A DNA stretch of 64,000 nt from an uncultured Porphyromonadaceae bacterium (GCA_947175205.1 CAMWLS010000001.1:55838-119837); one strand, 5' to 3'. Counted from the first letter of the stretch, positions 43,801 to 53,995 are shown. The notes: generated by a model from the letters alone, not told the origin. Translations and numbers: made by a program.

Positions 43801-46338
43801 TCAGAACGTAATATGAAGTGCCACACGAACTCCGTTTTTACTAATGGAGTATCCGGGGTCAAGGTACGTAAGGCGGCGTACAAAGTCCACTCGCAGGCAT
43901 TTGAGGATGTTGTCTATACCGGCACTTATTTCCATATAGGGGCCATGGTTCATGGTATTGACCGGCAGTTCTCCGGGGAACACGGGCAAATGATGATTCT
44001 TTGATGGATTATTTTTATCGGACAGATAACCGTATGCGCCCCTGAAAGCTATTACCTCTCTTAATTTCAATTTCTTAAGTAAGGGTATGCGATTAAAAAG
44101 CACACCGTTAAGCCAGTATGTTATGTCCCAGCTTCCCATGGAATCAAAAGCCCATTCCATGGGATTCATAAGTTGCATGGCTTCAGGCTGGATGGTATAA
44201 GAAAGGTTTACATTGGGTGTAAGTAACCAGGGATAGGGTACGGCTGAGAATATATGTCCGGCAGATATAAATGTGTCCAGATAACCGAAAGCCGAGAGCC
44301 AGAAGCGCTTGGCGGCTTTAAGTGTGGTAAAATTCAGAGTATATTTTGCACCAAGCCATCCTGCCGGAGCATATGTATGTTCCAGCTCTATTACCGGAGC
44401 ATCAAGATTAATGGGAATTCTGTGAGTGCGTGTCTGATAAAATTTCTCACCCGGTGCATATCTAAGTTTTAATCTGAATCCGGAATTTGAAAGATTACTG
44501 AGCGAGGTACCGTCAGACAAATCAAAATTCATCCACATGGAAGGTGTGAAGCGTGTATTAAAGGCCTCAGCCTGAACGGAGAAGTTATTCTCTAATTCTA
44601 ATATGTATTGGAATGACGTATGACGCCTATATACTACACGGGTATCAGGACAACGTTTCCAAGCAAGGACAAAGTTATCAGGGCTGGTAAAAAGATAATT
44701 CTGCCCCAGTCTATAAAGATTATACGAGTGGCCTATCCGCAGTGCATTTACAGGAAATTCACGACTGTGGTTTTCTTTATCTATGAATGAATATTCAGCT
44801 TCCGCTGTGTATTTCCATCTGTGGTCACGGAAACCGTATGCTACGTTTCCACGAAAGAATATCCTTTTAGAAAGACGTGCAGTGGTAATCCCTCCGGCTT
44901 GGAGGCGAAGGCCCTCTGCCGTATTCCATGTAATGGTGGAGTTGAGCGGACCGAAAAGGAAGTAATCCGGCTTCCCTATCGGGACATAGCCTGTAAAGAT
45001 AAGTTTTAAGATTTTTTCACCCCAATAGAATGCCGGAGCTTGCCTCAGATGTGTCATAAACTTATCTGCGTTTTCTTCCCCGTGGCTAAGCGGTACAAGT
45101 CTGTTTTGCTCCCAAAAAGTATCAGTTTCTCTGTTACTGTCAGCAACTTTAGTTTCTGAGCCTAAAGACAAGAATACTTCTGCGTCAGGGGCTTCAAATG
45201 AGTGACGGTCATAATAAGCCTCTTTAGAAACCTGAAGCTCCGGTGTCCCTGGGACAGGACGCGCAAGAAACCCAAAAGTTTCATAAGAAAGAATCCTTGA
45301 GCCATCCGAAGCTTTAGCGTATTCCTGCTCTATGTTAAGGGCTGTGATAAAGTTAAGGTTTATATCCTTGGGAACGGATAATTCCACTTTTTTTATAAAC
45401 ATGGTGGAATCATTAACAGGGACATAAATATGCCCCGTAAATCCGAAATCCGCTCTGTTTCTTGGGTAAAAAGCAAGCGTAAGACATGTGTCAGCTCTCA
45501 CTACAGCTGTATCCACAAGATAATACTCATAAAAGTCAGGGCCAATGGGTGACAGCGGACTTACAAATTTATTCTGAAGAATAGTAATGTCCCGGTCATA
45601 TAGATTAATACCACGCAAAACATCTTCATAAAATGTTTGCATACTGGCCACATCTGCTATTTCATCTATTCCGTCAGCCTTTATACCACGAACAATAGTT
45701 TTTTCATTGCGCGGGGTCTTTCTGTAATAATGTTCAGAAACTTTCTCTCTTAAGGCAACATTAAGTACCGGTACATCACTGAAATAACCGGTTGATATAT
45801 GCTCTTTCAACTCCGGAATACGCCTGATGAGGCCATTGGCAGAGGTGGTATCAAAGTCATTCAGAGCTAATGAGATCTTTTCATAACTGCGATATGAGTA
45901 ATACGGATTATTCCTGGGGTCTGTAAGGTGTGATTTCTTGCGTATGGAGGTTACAAAATCTACTGCGGGGTTATTCTTCTTGGTGTATTTTTTCTTCTTA
46001 ATTGTAATTTCTTTTAGCTCCGTAACTGATGGGGTAAGGTATATCACATACAGGTTTATACCATTCTTCTGTAAGTTTACACTCCCGGGATTATAACCCA
46101 TGGCCGTGGCATTCAGGGTAGAGACCTCTTCAGGAAGATTAAATTCAAATATCCCTCTCCCATCAGACAATGTCTTAAGTCCGGTAACACTTTCCGTAAC
46201 TGATACGTATGGAAGTGGTTCAGATGTAACACTGTCCCGCACAACACCCTTTATTACGGTAGCTGTGGAAGTTGTTGGTAGAAGCAGCATTACTAACGCT
46301 ACAAAGAGCTGTGACTTTATGAATATTTTTTTTTGCAT
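43801..46338 (-). CDS. DUF5686/carboxypeptidase-like regulatory domain outer membrane protein
   Basis: Signal peptide; CarboxypepD-like VIKGVVRDSVTSEPLPYVSVTESVTGLKTLSDGRGIFEFNLP; C-terminal beta-strand rich ending VALHITF. Confidence 0.8.
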   Translation of the reverse strand: MQKKIFIKSQLFVALVMLLLPTTSTATVIKGVVRDSVTSEPLPYVSVTESVTGLKTLSDGRGIFEFNLPEEVSTLNATAMGYNPGSVNLQKNGINLYVIYLTPSVTELKEITIKKKKYTKKNNPAVDFVTSIRKKSHLTDPRNNPYYSYRSYEKISLALNDFDTTSANGLIRRIPELKEHISTGYFSDVPVLNVALREKVSEHYYRKTPRNEKTIVRGIKADGIDEIADVASMQTFYEDVLRGINLYDRDITILQNKFVSPLSPIGPDFYEYYLVDTAVVRADTCLTLAFYPRNRADFGFTGHIYVPVNDSTMFIKKVELSVPKDINLNFITALNIEQEYAKASDGSRILSYETFGFLARPVPGTPELQVSKEAYYDRHSFEAPDAEVFLSLGSETKVADSNRETDTFWEQNRLVPLSHGEENADKFMTHLRQAPAFYWGEKILKLIFTGYVPIGKPDYFLFGPLNSTITWNTAEGLRLQAGGITTARLSKRIFFRGNVAYGFRDHRWKYTAEAEYSFIDKENHSREFPVNALRIGHSYNLYRLGQNYLFTSPDNFVLAWKRCPDTRVVYRRHTSFQYILELENNFSVQAEAFNTRFTPSMWMNFDLSDGTSLSNLSNSGFRLKLRYAPGEKFYQTRTHRIPINLDAPVIELEHTYAPAGWLGAKYTLNFTTLKAAKRFWLSAFGYLDTFISAGHIFSAVPYPWLLTPNVNLSYTIQPEAMQLMNPMEWAFDSMGSWDITYWLNGVLFNRIPLLKKLKLREVIAFRGAYGYLSDKNNPSKNHHLPVFPGELPVNTMNHGPYMEISAGIDNILKCLRVDFVRRLTYLDPGYSISKNGVRVALHITF

Positions 46339-46362
46339 GTGATTATTTTCTATCTTTGTCAC

Positions 46363-46893
46363 ATGGGAAAAGAGATTGAACGTAAGTTTTTAGTTAACGG
46401 GAATGCTTATAAGGCATTGGCTGTTAAAGAAATACATATGTGTCAGGGATATTTGTGTACGGACCCTCACAGGACTGTGCGTGTACGCATAGCAGATGAT
46501 GTAGCTTACCTGACTATCAAAGGAATAACAACAGGCGCTTCCCGTAGTGAATGGGAATACAAAATCCCAGTAGATGATGCTCGTGCCATTCTTGAAGAGT
46601 GTTGTGCCGGCAAATACCTTTCTAAAACACGATATATTATTCCAGTGGAGAATTGTAACCTATTCTGGGAAATAGATGAGTTTCACGGACAACTCTCAGG
46701 TCTTGTCCTGGCTGAAATTGAACTTCCCTCAGAGGATATGCTGATAACTCTCCCGGAGTTTATAGGCAGTGAAGTTACCGGTCAAAAGACCTATTATAAC
46801 TCCTCGCTTCTTAATTCACTCTTTTCTGCAGACGCACCACGTTCTCAACATGATGAGTGTGAGGGAACATGTCCACCGGCTGAACAGCCGTAA
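46363..46893 (+). CDS. CYTH domain protein (triphosphate tunnel metalloenzyme)
   Basis: MGKEIERKFLVNG, GYLCTDPHRTVRVRIADDVAYLTIKG, ProtEYKIPVDDA-like segment. Confidence 0.88.
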   Translation: MGKEIERKFLVNGNAYKALAVKEIHMCQGYLCTDPHRTVRVRIADDVAYLTIKGITTGASRSEWEYKIPVDDARAILEECCAGKYLSKTRYIIPVENCNLFWEIDEFHGQLSGLVLAEIELPSEDMLITLPEFIGSEVTGQKTYYNSSLLNSLFSADAPRSQHDECEGTCPPAEQP

Positions 46894-48232
46894 CCATATA
46901 TTTACTGTCCAGGAGCGCCAGATCACGAGCCTGGGTTGCCGGATTACAGCTTACATATACAATTCTTTCCGGAGCAGCATTCAAAATTACATCCACAACG
47001 TCAGCGTGCATACCGGCTCTGGGAGGGTCCACAATCATTACATCCGGAACTCCGTGTTCTGAGACAAAGGCATCTGTGAGAATGTCTTTCATGTCTCCCG
47101 CATAGAAAAGAGTGTTCTCTATCCCGTTAACTTTGCTGTTGACACGTGCATCGTCTATAGCCTCAGGGACATACTCTATACCTATTACTTTTGAAGCTTT
47201 CCGACTGACAAAATTAGCAATAGTACCCGTTCCTGTGTAAAGGTCATATACAAGTTCACCACCTGTTAAATCAGCAAAATCACGAACTACGCAGTAAAGG
47301 CGGTAGGCCTGAAGAGAATTGGTCTGGTAAAATGATTTGGGGCCTATTCTGAATTTAAGGCCTTCCATTTCTTCTTCTATGTATTCTTTGCCGGAATGGA
47401 GTTTGATATCAAGGTCAAACATGCTGTCATTCATTTTAAGATTTACAGCATACATGAGTGAAGTTATTTCCGGGAACTCATCTCTTACCGCATCAAGCAC
47501 CATACGAATCTCATCAGGCCTGTCAGCTCCAAAAGATAACACCAGCATGACCTCTCCAGTGGATGCAATACGAATCATCATGGTGCGCATCAGGCCTTCC
47601 TGAGCTTTTAAGTCATAAAAGTCAAGGTTATGATTCTTTGCAAAGTCACGAATAAATAGACGCAGCCGGTTGCCTAAATCATCCTGAAGATGACAGCAGG
47701 AAATATCAAGCACCTTATCAAAAGCTCCAGGAATATGAAAACCACAAGCGTTACGGTCAGGAAAATCTTCTCCGGAGTTGAGCTGTTCATACGTGAGCCA
47801 CTTCTTATTTGAAAAGGTGTATTCCATCTTATTGCGGTAAGCCCATATATTTTCAGAACCGAGAATGGGCATAACTTCAGGAAGTTCTATATGTGCTATC
47901 CTGGTCAGAGCATCCACAACCTGCTGCTGTTTGCAAGTAAGCTGATAGTCATAGGGCAGATGCTGCCACTTACACCCCCCACACATGGTGAAATGCTCGC
48001 AAACAGGCTTAATTCTGAACGGGGAAGGCTTTATCAGATTTACAATATGTCCTTCAGCAAAAGAGCTCTTCTTTTTATCAAGCTTAACATCTGCAATGTC
48101 TCCCGGAGCTCCGTAGGGTATAAAAGTTACAAGACCGGTTTCCGGAAGACGTGCAATACTTTTACCTTCCGCAGCTACTCCGGTTATTTCAAGTCCGTTT
48201 ATTACGGGTAATTCTTTTCTTTTCCGTGCCAT
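46811..48232 (-). CDS. rlmD: 23S rRNA (uracil-C5)-methyltransferase RlmD-like
   Basis: TRAM-like N-terminus, CEHFTMCGGCKWQHLPYDYQL, VYDLYTGTGTIANFVS, VDPPRAGMHADVVD, YVSCNPATQARDLALL. Confidence 0.92.
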   Translation of the reverse strand: MARKRKELPVINGLEITGVAAEGKSIARLPETGLVTFIPYGAPGDIADVKLDKKKSSFAEGHIVNLIKPSPFRIKPVCEHFTMCGGCKWQHLPYDYQLTCKQQQVVDALTRIAHIELPEVMPILGSENIWAYRNKMEYTFSNKKWLTYEQLNSGEDFPDRNACGFHIPGAFDKVLDISCCHLQDDLGNRLRLFIRDFAKNHNLDFYDLKAQEGLMRTMMIRIASTGEVMLVLSFGADRPDEIRMVLDAVRDEFPEITSLMYAVNLKMNDSMFDLDIKLHSGKEYIEEEMEGLKFRIGPKSFYQTNSLQAYRLYCVVRDFADLTGGELVYDLYTGTGTIANFVSRKASKVIGIEYVPEAIDDARVNSKVNGIENTLFYAGDMKDILTDAFVSEHGVPDVMIVDPPRAGMHADVVDVILNAAPERIVYVSCNPATQARDLALLDSKYMVTAVQPVDMFPHTHHVENVVRLQKRVN

Positions 48233-48314
48233 AATATAAAATATGGTGCAAAGATAATGAAGATATTTGGGTTTAGCCTCGTTCAGCTAAGAAAACTGGA
48301 GCTATGGGATGTAA

Positions 48315-48777
48315 GACCCCATACTCCACTATTTGTTAAGGCAGAGCTATGCGATGGAAAGGTAATTTTATCCGTTAGCACACAATTTTATAAGCCACAC
48401 ATCAGTTATGAGATTTTAGTAATTTATAACTGATTGGATTATATTTGGTTATACAACAGATTTTTTTGGGGGGGCTGGAATCATTCAGACGATTAAACAG
48501 AAAATATGAGCAATTCCTGCACACCGCCAAAGGGATTGCTATGGCTGCATGTGTACTGTTTATGTTACGGTTCGTATAGTTGAGCCTAATACTCAAATTA
48601 GTCACTGTCTTATTTCCCGGATGTCAGTAGTAGTAGTAACCTTCGCCTCAGCCAATCGTCATGCATCTGCGTCCGCTTGTTTCGGTAGCAATGCAACCGC
48701 ATTGCTCCCTCATTACGCGAACACATCTGCATAACACTTGACCGCCCCTGCCTTAACAAATATTGGGGAACGGGGTC
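48315..48777. mobile_element. Degenerate IS remnant bounded by imperfect inverted repeats
   Basis: 48315-48344 GACCCCATACTCCACTATTTGTTAAGGCAG versus reverse complement of 48748-48777 GACCCCGTTCCCCAATATTTGTTAAGGCAG (26/30, 15-bp perfect core), enclosing a transposase-like C-terminal fragment. Confidence 0.6.
48451..48579 (+). pseudogene. Truncated IS5-like transposase C-terminus
   Basis: Frame reads LGGLESFRRLNRKYEQFLHTAKGIAMAACVLFMLRFV*, resembling the WLxxFRRLxxxYE...A C-terminal signature of IS5-type transposases; no N-terminal part present. Confidence 0.5.
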
Positions 48778-48993
48778 AAAAGCTTTGTATGATGCAAGAA
48801 AGCATAATCCACTTTAAGGCACTTTAAGCTCTGAAAAATTAGGTGGAATATTAAATATCCTTTATTATAGATTTTTGAAAAAAAAGACATATCTTTGCAG
48901 AATAATAGATACAAGCGTCTGTCATGACGCTGTCATGAGCATGCAAAGAATAATATAAATTATTTTAACTCAATAAATTAACTTCACAGACGT

Positions 48994-51708
48994 ATGAAAA
49001 GAGTTTATACATTCGGTGACGGTAAGGCAGAAGGTAATGCTTCAATGCGTAACCTTCTGGGTGGCAAAGGTGCCAACCTCGCTGAAATGAATCTTCTGGG
49101 TATGCCCGTACCTCCCGGTTTTACAATTACCACAGATGTGTGTACAGAATATACCCAGTACGGTAAAGAAGAAGTGGTAAAGCGCCTTAAAAAGGATGTG
49201 GAAGAAGCTATAGCCCACGTTGAAGCGCTTACCGGAAAGAAATTTGATGATCCCAAGAACCCTCTCCTTGTTTCAGTACGTTCAGGCGCGCGTGCTTCCA
49301 TGCCCGGCATGATGGATACCGTACTTAACCTGGGTATGAATGATGCCACTGTTGAATCGCTGGCAGAAAAGAGCGGCAACCCCCGTTTTGCATGGGACAG
49401 CTACCGCCGCTTTGTTCAGATGTACGGTGATGTGGTTCTGGGCATGAAACCTAAAAGCAAGAATGACATTGATCCTTTTGAGGAAATCATGGATAAGGTC
49501 AAGGAAGCCAAGGGCGTGAAACTTGACACTGAACTTGATGTAGAAGACCTCAAGAATCTGGTAAAGCTTTTCAAGGCCGCAGTAAAGGATTTCACAGGTA
49601 AAGACTTCCCTGAAAGCGCTTGGGAACAGTTATGGGGCGGCATCTGCGCTGTATTTGACAGTTGGATGAATGAGCGCGCCATTCTTTACCGCCGAATGAA
49701 CCAGATACCTGAAGAGTGGGGCACCGCTGTTAACGTACAGGCCATGGTTTACGGTAACATGGGTGACAATTCAGCTACCGGAGTTGCATTCTCACGCGAT
49801 GCTGCCACAGGTGAGGATATATTCAACGGTGAATATCTGATTAATGCACAGGGTGAAGACGTTGTAGCCGGTATCCGCACGCCTCAGCAGATTACCATCG
49901 AGGGTTCACGCCGCTGGGCTGCACTTCAGGGTATCTCTGAAGAAGAACGTAAGTCTAAATATCCTTCCCTTGAAGAGTCCATGCCTGACTGTGCACAGGA
50001 ACTGTTTAAGATTGCAGACCGCCTGGAAGACTACTACAAAGACATGCAGGATATGGAATTCACCATACAGGACGGCAAGCTGTGGATGCTACAGACACGT
50101 AACGGAAAGCGTACCGGTGCCGCAATGGTAAAGATAGCAATGGACCTGCTTCGTGCCGGCGAAATTGATGAGAAGACCGTTCTGATGCGTATGGAACCCC
50201 AGAAGCTGGATGAACTGCTTCACCCTGTATTTGACAAGTCTGCCCTTAAGCGTGCAGCCGTTGCCGCCAAAGGTCTGCCTGCATCACCCGGTGCCGCAAC
50301 AGGTCAGATAGTATTCTCAGCTGATGATGCAGAAGCCTGGGCTGAGAAGAAGAAAAAAGTTGTTCTGGTACGTATAGAGACTTCTCCTGAGGACCTACGC
50401 GGTATGGCTGTTGCACAGGGTATTCTCACCATGCGTGGCGGTATGACATCTCATGCAGCTGTTGTGGCTCGTGGTATGGGCAAATGCTGCGTTTCAGGTG
50501 CCGGAGAAATTAAAATTGACTACAAGGAAAAAACTGTTGAAATGGGAGGAAAAGTTTACCATGAAGGTGACTGGATTTCTCTGAACGGTTCAACAGGTGA
50601 AGTATATGACGGACAGGTCCCCACTACTGAACCGGAACTCGGTGGTGATTTCGGTGCCATCATGAACCTTGCAAGCAAGTACACCAAGACTCTGGTGCGC
50701 ACAAATGCTGATTCTCCCCGTGATGCAAAACAGGCCCGTCATTTCGGTGCTCAGGGTATTGGTCTGTGCCGTACAGAACACATGTTCTTTGAGGGTGACC
50801 GTATCAAGTCAGTGCGTGAGATGATTCTTGCTTCTGATGAAGAAGGACGTCGCGTGGCTCTGGCCAAGCTTCTTCCCATGCAGCGCGGTGACTTTGAAGG
50901 TATCTTTGAGGCCATGGACGGCTTTGGAGTGACCATCCGTCTGCTTGATCCGCCGTTACATGAATTTGTACCTCATCAGACTGCCACCCAGAAAGAGCTG
51001 GCTGATGAAATGGGTATAAGCCTTGCAGAAGTAAAAGCAAAGGTAGACAGCCTTGAAGAATTCAACCCCATGCTGGGTCACCGTGGCTGCCGTCTGGGTA
51101 TCACATATCCTGAAATTACAGAAATGCAGACACGCGCCATCATTGAGGCCGCTCTTGCATGTAAGAACCGCGGTATAGACGTTAAACCTGAAATTATGAT
51201 TCCTCTGGTGGGTTCACTCAAGGAAATTCAGCACCAGGCTAATGTCATCAACACTACCGCCGCAAAGGTATTTGATGAGAAAGGCCAGTCAATTCCCTAC
51301 ATGGTGGGCACAATGATTGAGGTTCCCCGCGCAGCCCTGACCGCTAATGAGATTGCAACCGTTGCAGACTTCTTCTCATTCGGAACCAATGACCTTACCC
51401 AGATGACATTCGGTTTCTCTCGTGATGACGCTCCCAAGTTCCTGAAGTTCTACAAGGAGCATGGTATCATCAAGACTGATCCCTTTGAAGTTCTGGATCA
51501 GGAAGGCGTTGGCCAGTTAGTACGTATGGGCGTAGAAAAAGGCCGTAGCGTGAAGCCGGAACTGAAAGTGGGTATCTGCGGCGAGCATGGCGGTGAACCC
51601 TCATCAGTTAAGTTCTGCGCTAAGTTAGGAATGAACTACGTCAGCTGCTCACCCTTCCGCGTGCCCATTGCACGTGTAGCTGCGGCGCAGGCCAGCCTTG
51701 AAGATTAA
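48994..51708 (+). CDS. ppdK: Pyruvate, phosphate dikinase
   Basis: LLGGKGANLAEM, TMRGGMTSHAAVVARGMGKCCVSG, GICGEHGGEPSSVKFC. Confidence 0.97.
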   Translation: MKRVYTFGDGKAEGNASMRNLLGGKGANLAEMNLLGMPVPPGFTITTDVCTEYTQYGKEEVVKRLKKDVEEAIAHVEALTGKKFDDPKNPLLVSVRSGARASMPGMMDTVLNLGMNDATVESLAEKSGNPRFAWDSYRRFVQMYGDVVLGMKPKSKNDIDPFEEIMDKVKEAKGVKLDTELDVEDLKNLVKLFKAAVKDFTGKDFPESAWEQLWGGICAVFDSWMNERAILYRRMNQIPEEWGTAVNVQAMVYGNMGDNSATGVAFSRDAATGEDIFNGEYLINAQGEDVVAGIRTPQQITIEGSRRWAALQGISEEERKSKYPSLEESMPDCAQELFKIADRLEDYYKDMQDMEFTIQDGKLWMLQTRNGKRTGAAMVKIAMDLLRAGEIDEKTVLMRMEPQKLDELLHPVFDKSALKRAAVAAKGLPASPGAATGQIVFSADDAEAWAEKKKKVVLVRIETSPEDLRGMAVAQGILTMRGGMTSHAAVVARGMGKCCVSGAGEIKIDYKEKTVEMGGKVYHEGDWISLNGSTGEVYDGQVPTTEPELGGDFGAIMNLASKYTKTLVRTNADSPRDAKQARHFGAQGIGLCRTEHMFFEGDRIKSVREMILASDEEGRRVALAKLLPMQRGDFEGIFEAMDGFGVTIRLLDPPLHEFVPHQTATQKELADEMGISLAEVKAKVDSLEEFNPMLGHRGCRLGITYPEITEMQTRAIIEAALACKNRGIDVKPEIMIPLVGSLKEIQHQANVINTTAAKVFDEKGQSIPYMVGTMIEVPRAALTANEIATVADFFSFGTNDLTQMTFGFSRDDAPKFLKFYKEHGIIKTDPFEVLDQEGVGQLVRMGVEKGRSVKPELKVGICGEHGGEPSSVKFCAKLGMNYVSCSPFRVPIARVAAAQASLED

Positions 51709-51735
51709 GACTTAGTCTAACATTTCCCGAGACTT

Positions 51736-51772
51736 AGGCTGTAACGCTCCGATAAAAAGGAGGTTACAGCCT
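51736..51772 (+). terminator. ppdK terminator
   Basis: AGGCTGTAACgCTCC...GGAGGTTACAGCCT. Confidence 0.8.
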
Positions 51773-51815
51773 TTGGTATTCTTTGGGGGTTCGTTCACTT
51801 GACATCACTTTGTGA

Positions 51816-51895
51816 GTACAAATGCGCGGAAAAGTGTACAGAATGTTGTACACAATTTTTGAGGCGTGTACAGGCGTGTACAACTGATGTGTACA
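51816..51895. repeat. TGTACA iteron cluster upstream of integrase
   Basis: TGTACA at 51835, 51847, 51867, 51877 and 51890, plus AGTACA at 51815. Confidence 0.7.
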
Positions 51896-51969
51896 AATGG
51901 AATTTAATTACAGGACAAATAGTTAAGTGTAATTTTCAAATAAACTTCATAAAAAATATTGGAACATAG

Positions 51970-53466
51970 ATGGCAACTTTCAAAGCAACTGTCCGGGGAG
52001 AACGCGCAGACGGCTTCATGCAGGTGTATATCCGCGTGACTCATAACCGCGCTCACGGATATATCAAGACTGACAAGATGATAACCCGGAAAGAACTTGG
52101 GAAAAGTAAGGAAATCACTGACCCTTTCGTTATGAATTACTGCACGGCTCTAATAATGGAGTACAATGAGCTGCTCAACCGCAAGGACATCAGCAAATGG
52201 ACAGTTGCGGAGGTGGTAGAGTTTCTGAAGCATGGCGATGAGGATATTTGTTTCAGCGACTATGCACGCCTGCACATTGACCGACTGATTGACAACGACC
52301 AAGAGCGGACATCGCGCAACTACAAACTGGCTCTTCAACACATGGAGCGTTTCTTTGGCACGAACAAAATCATGTTCGGGAAGCTTACCTCTATACAGGT
52401 CAATCGTTGGATAGCGACTTTGGAGCAGACGCGCCGGGCAAAGGAGATGTATCCAGTTTGCATGAGGCAGGTGTTCAGAGCTGCCTTAACGGAGTTCAAT
52501 GATTACGACAACGGCATTATCCGTATCAAGACCAATCCGTGGGGCAAAGTGAAGATACCGACTGCGGACCGGTCCGAGAAGATTGCCATTTCTCCCGAAG
52601 AGTGCCGGGCGTTCTTTGCGGCTCCGCTCCCTGCCACGCGGATGATTGACCCCCTGCCCGAACTGGGGCGCGATGTGGCTATGCTTGTGCTATGTCTCGC
52701 AGGGATGAACACGGCAGACATCTATGAGCTGCGCAAAGAGAATTATCGTGACGGCGTGATATGTTACAAGAGAGCCAAGACCCGAAAGAGCAGACGCGAT
52801 GATGCCTACATTGAAATGCGCGTTGAGCCTATCATCGAGCCTATCATCAAAAAATATCTTACAGATGATGATGACCCCTACCTGCTGAACTTTCATAAGC
52901 GGTACTGCGATTTTGACTCTTTCGGGGCAAATGTCAACAATGGCATTCGGCAGGTGTGCAAGTCAATGAATATCCCAAAGGAGAAATGGTATTGCGTTTA
53001 TACGTTCCGGCACACATGGGGAATAATCGCGCAGAACGATTGCGGAGCGAGTATTGCAGAGGTGGCTTTTGGTATGAACCATTCTCACGGATATAAGATA
53101 ACAAGAGATTATCTGAAGAAAGATTTCACTCCGGCCTGGGAATTGAACGCGAAAGTGATTGACTTTATATTTTTCTCAACGGAGAAAGGCAAGCAGGGAT
53201 TGGCGCGAGATGTGGATGAGCCGAAAGACAAGATGTTCCGGCTCTCTCCCAAATACATGGTCTACGCTCGTGCCTATTTCCGTGGGGAGGTGCTTGCGGA
53301 GGTCAGCGACATTGGCTTCGGGACCGTTGGCGATGTTGTCAGCCGACTGGCAGAGCAGTTGCCCGACACAATCCCGATAGGCTGTGCCGTCCAGTTCCGC
53401 ATCAAGAACGTGGACACCGACCGCGAGGTTGTGTATGAACACACCAAAGGCAAAGGGTTCTTTTGA
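51970..53466 (+). CDS. Tyrosine-type site-specific recombinase/integrase
   Basis: SAM-like core-binding region; catalytic domain with LCLAGMNTADIYELRKENY, YTFRHTWGIIAQNDCGASIAEVAFGMNHSHGYKITRDYLK. Confidence 0.9.
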   Translation: MATFKATVRGERADGFMQVYIRVTHNRAHGYIKTDKMITRKELGKSKEITDPFVMNYCTALIMEYNELLNRKDISKWTVAEVVEFLKHGDEDICFSDYARLHIDRLIDNDQERTSRNYKLALQHMERFFGTNKIMFGKLTSIQVNRWIATLEQTRRAKEMYPVCMRQVFRAALTEFNDYDNGIIRIKTNPWGKVKIPTADRSEKIAISPEECRAFFAAPLPATRMIDPLPELGRDVAMLVLCLAGMNTADIYELRKENYRDGVICYKRAKTRKSRRDDAYIEMRVEPIIEPIIKKYLTDDDDPYLLNFHKRYCDFDSFGANVNNGIRQVCKSMNIPKEKWYCVYTFRHTWGIIAQNDCGASIAEVAFGMNHSHGYKITRDYLKKDFTPAWELNAKVIDFIFFSTEKGKQGLARDVDEPKDKMFRLSPKYMVYARAYFRGEVLAEVSDIGFGTVGDVVSRLAEQLPDTIPIGCAVQFRIKNVDTDREVVYEHTKGKGFF

Positions 53467-53822
53467 GTACAAAAGCGGCCAAGGCCGATAATTGAGCGCG
53501 GCCCCCTCTTCCCCTTAAATCTTTTTCGCCCGACTTTGTTTCTTGCTGCGCAAGCGGCAAGCCGATGACATCAGAGCCGGGTGTTTGATTTTGTCCAATG
53601 TCGGCGGCACTTGGCATAGCCGGAGCAGGCTCCGCTCTGCCCTCGTTGGCACGACATTCCAATACTTAAAAGTTCAGTGCAAAGATACCGCTGTAAATTA
53701 GCAGTCAAATTATAACTTTTGAAATTCAAACTATAACGATGACCTTATCAAGAGTAATTGACTTGTCGCTTTGCTATGCAAAGAACGGTCACCATATCCG
53801 AAGCAAAAGTATCTATAAAGAA

Positions 53823-53995
53823 AGCGAGCCTCGGATCCAACTGGAGGTTGGTGACGAAGCTCGCTGTATGAGTTAGCGATTAACTCGCCTACACTCGTTG
53901 AGCTAAAAATTGAAGCCTTTTGGTCAAAACCTTAGGCTCAATTCTTCGCCAGGCGAAGCGCCAGAGGCGATTTACGAAAGCGCGGCGGCGATGCC
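53823..53995. repeat. Cluster of short inverted repeats/hairpins
   Basis: AGCGAGC..GCTCGCT (53823-53865), GAGTTAgcgatTAACTC (53870-53886), AATTGAaGCCT..AGGCTCAATT, CTTCGCCaGGCGAAG, GCGGC..GCCGC in succession. Confidence 0.65.

Noticed and set aside
48549-48734. 61-aa plus-strand ORF
   Set aside because: Overlaps the transposase fragment in another frame and lies within a degenerate IS remnant; composition looks random.
48315-48777. Inverted repeats considered as integron attC sites
   Set aside because: The GTTAAGG/CCTTAAC sequences do not fit the GTTRRRY/RYYYAAC consensus and a transposase fragment lies between them.
49005-51040. Several antisense ORFs within ppdK
   Set aside because: Typical of long open frames opposite a high-expression gene; no conserved motifs or start signals.
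53402-53662. 86-aa minus-strand ORF overlapping the integrase end
   Set aside because: Antisense to integrase coding sequence and reads into a GC-rich repeat block; more likely noncoding mobile-element sequence.
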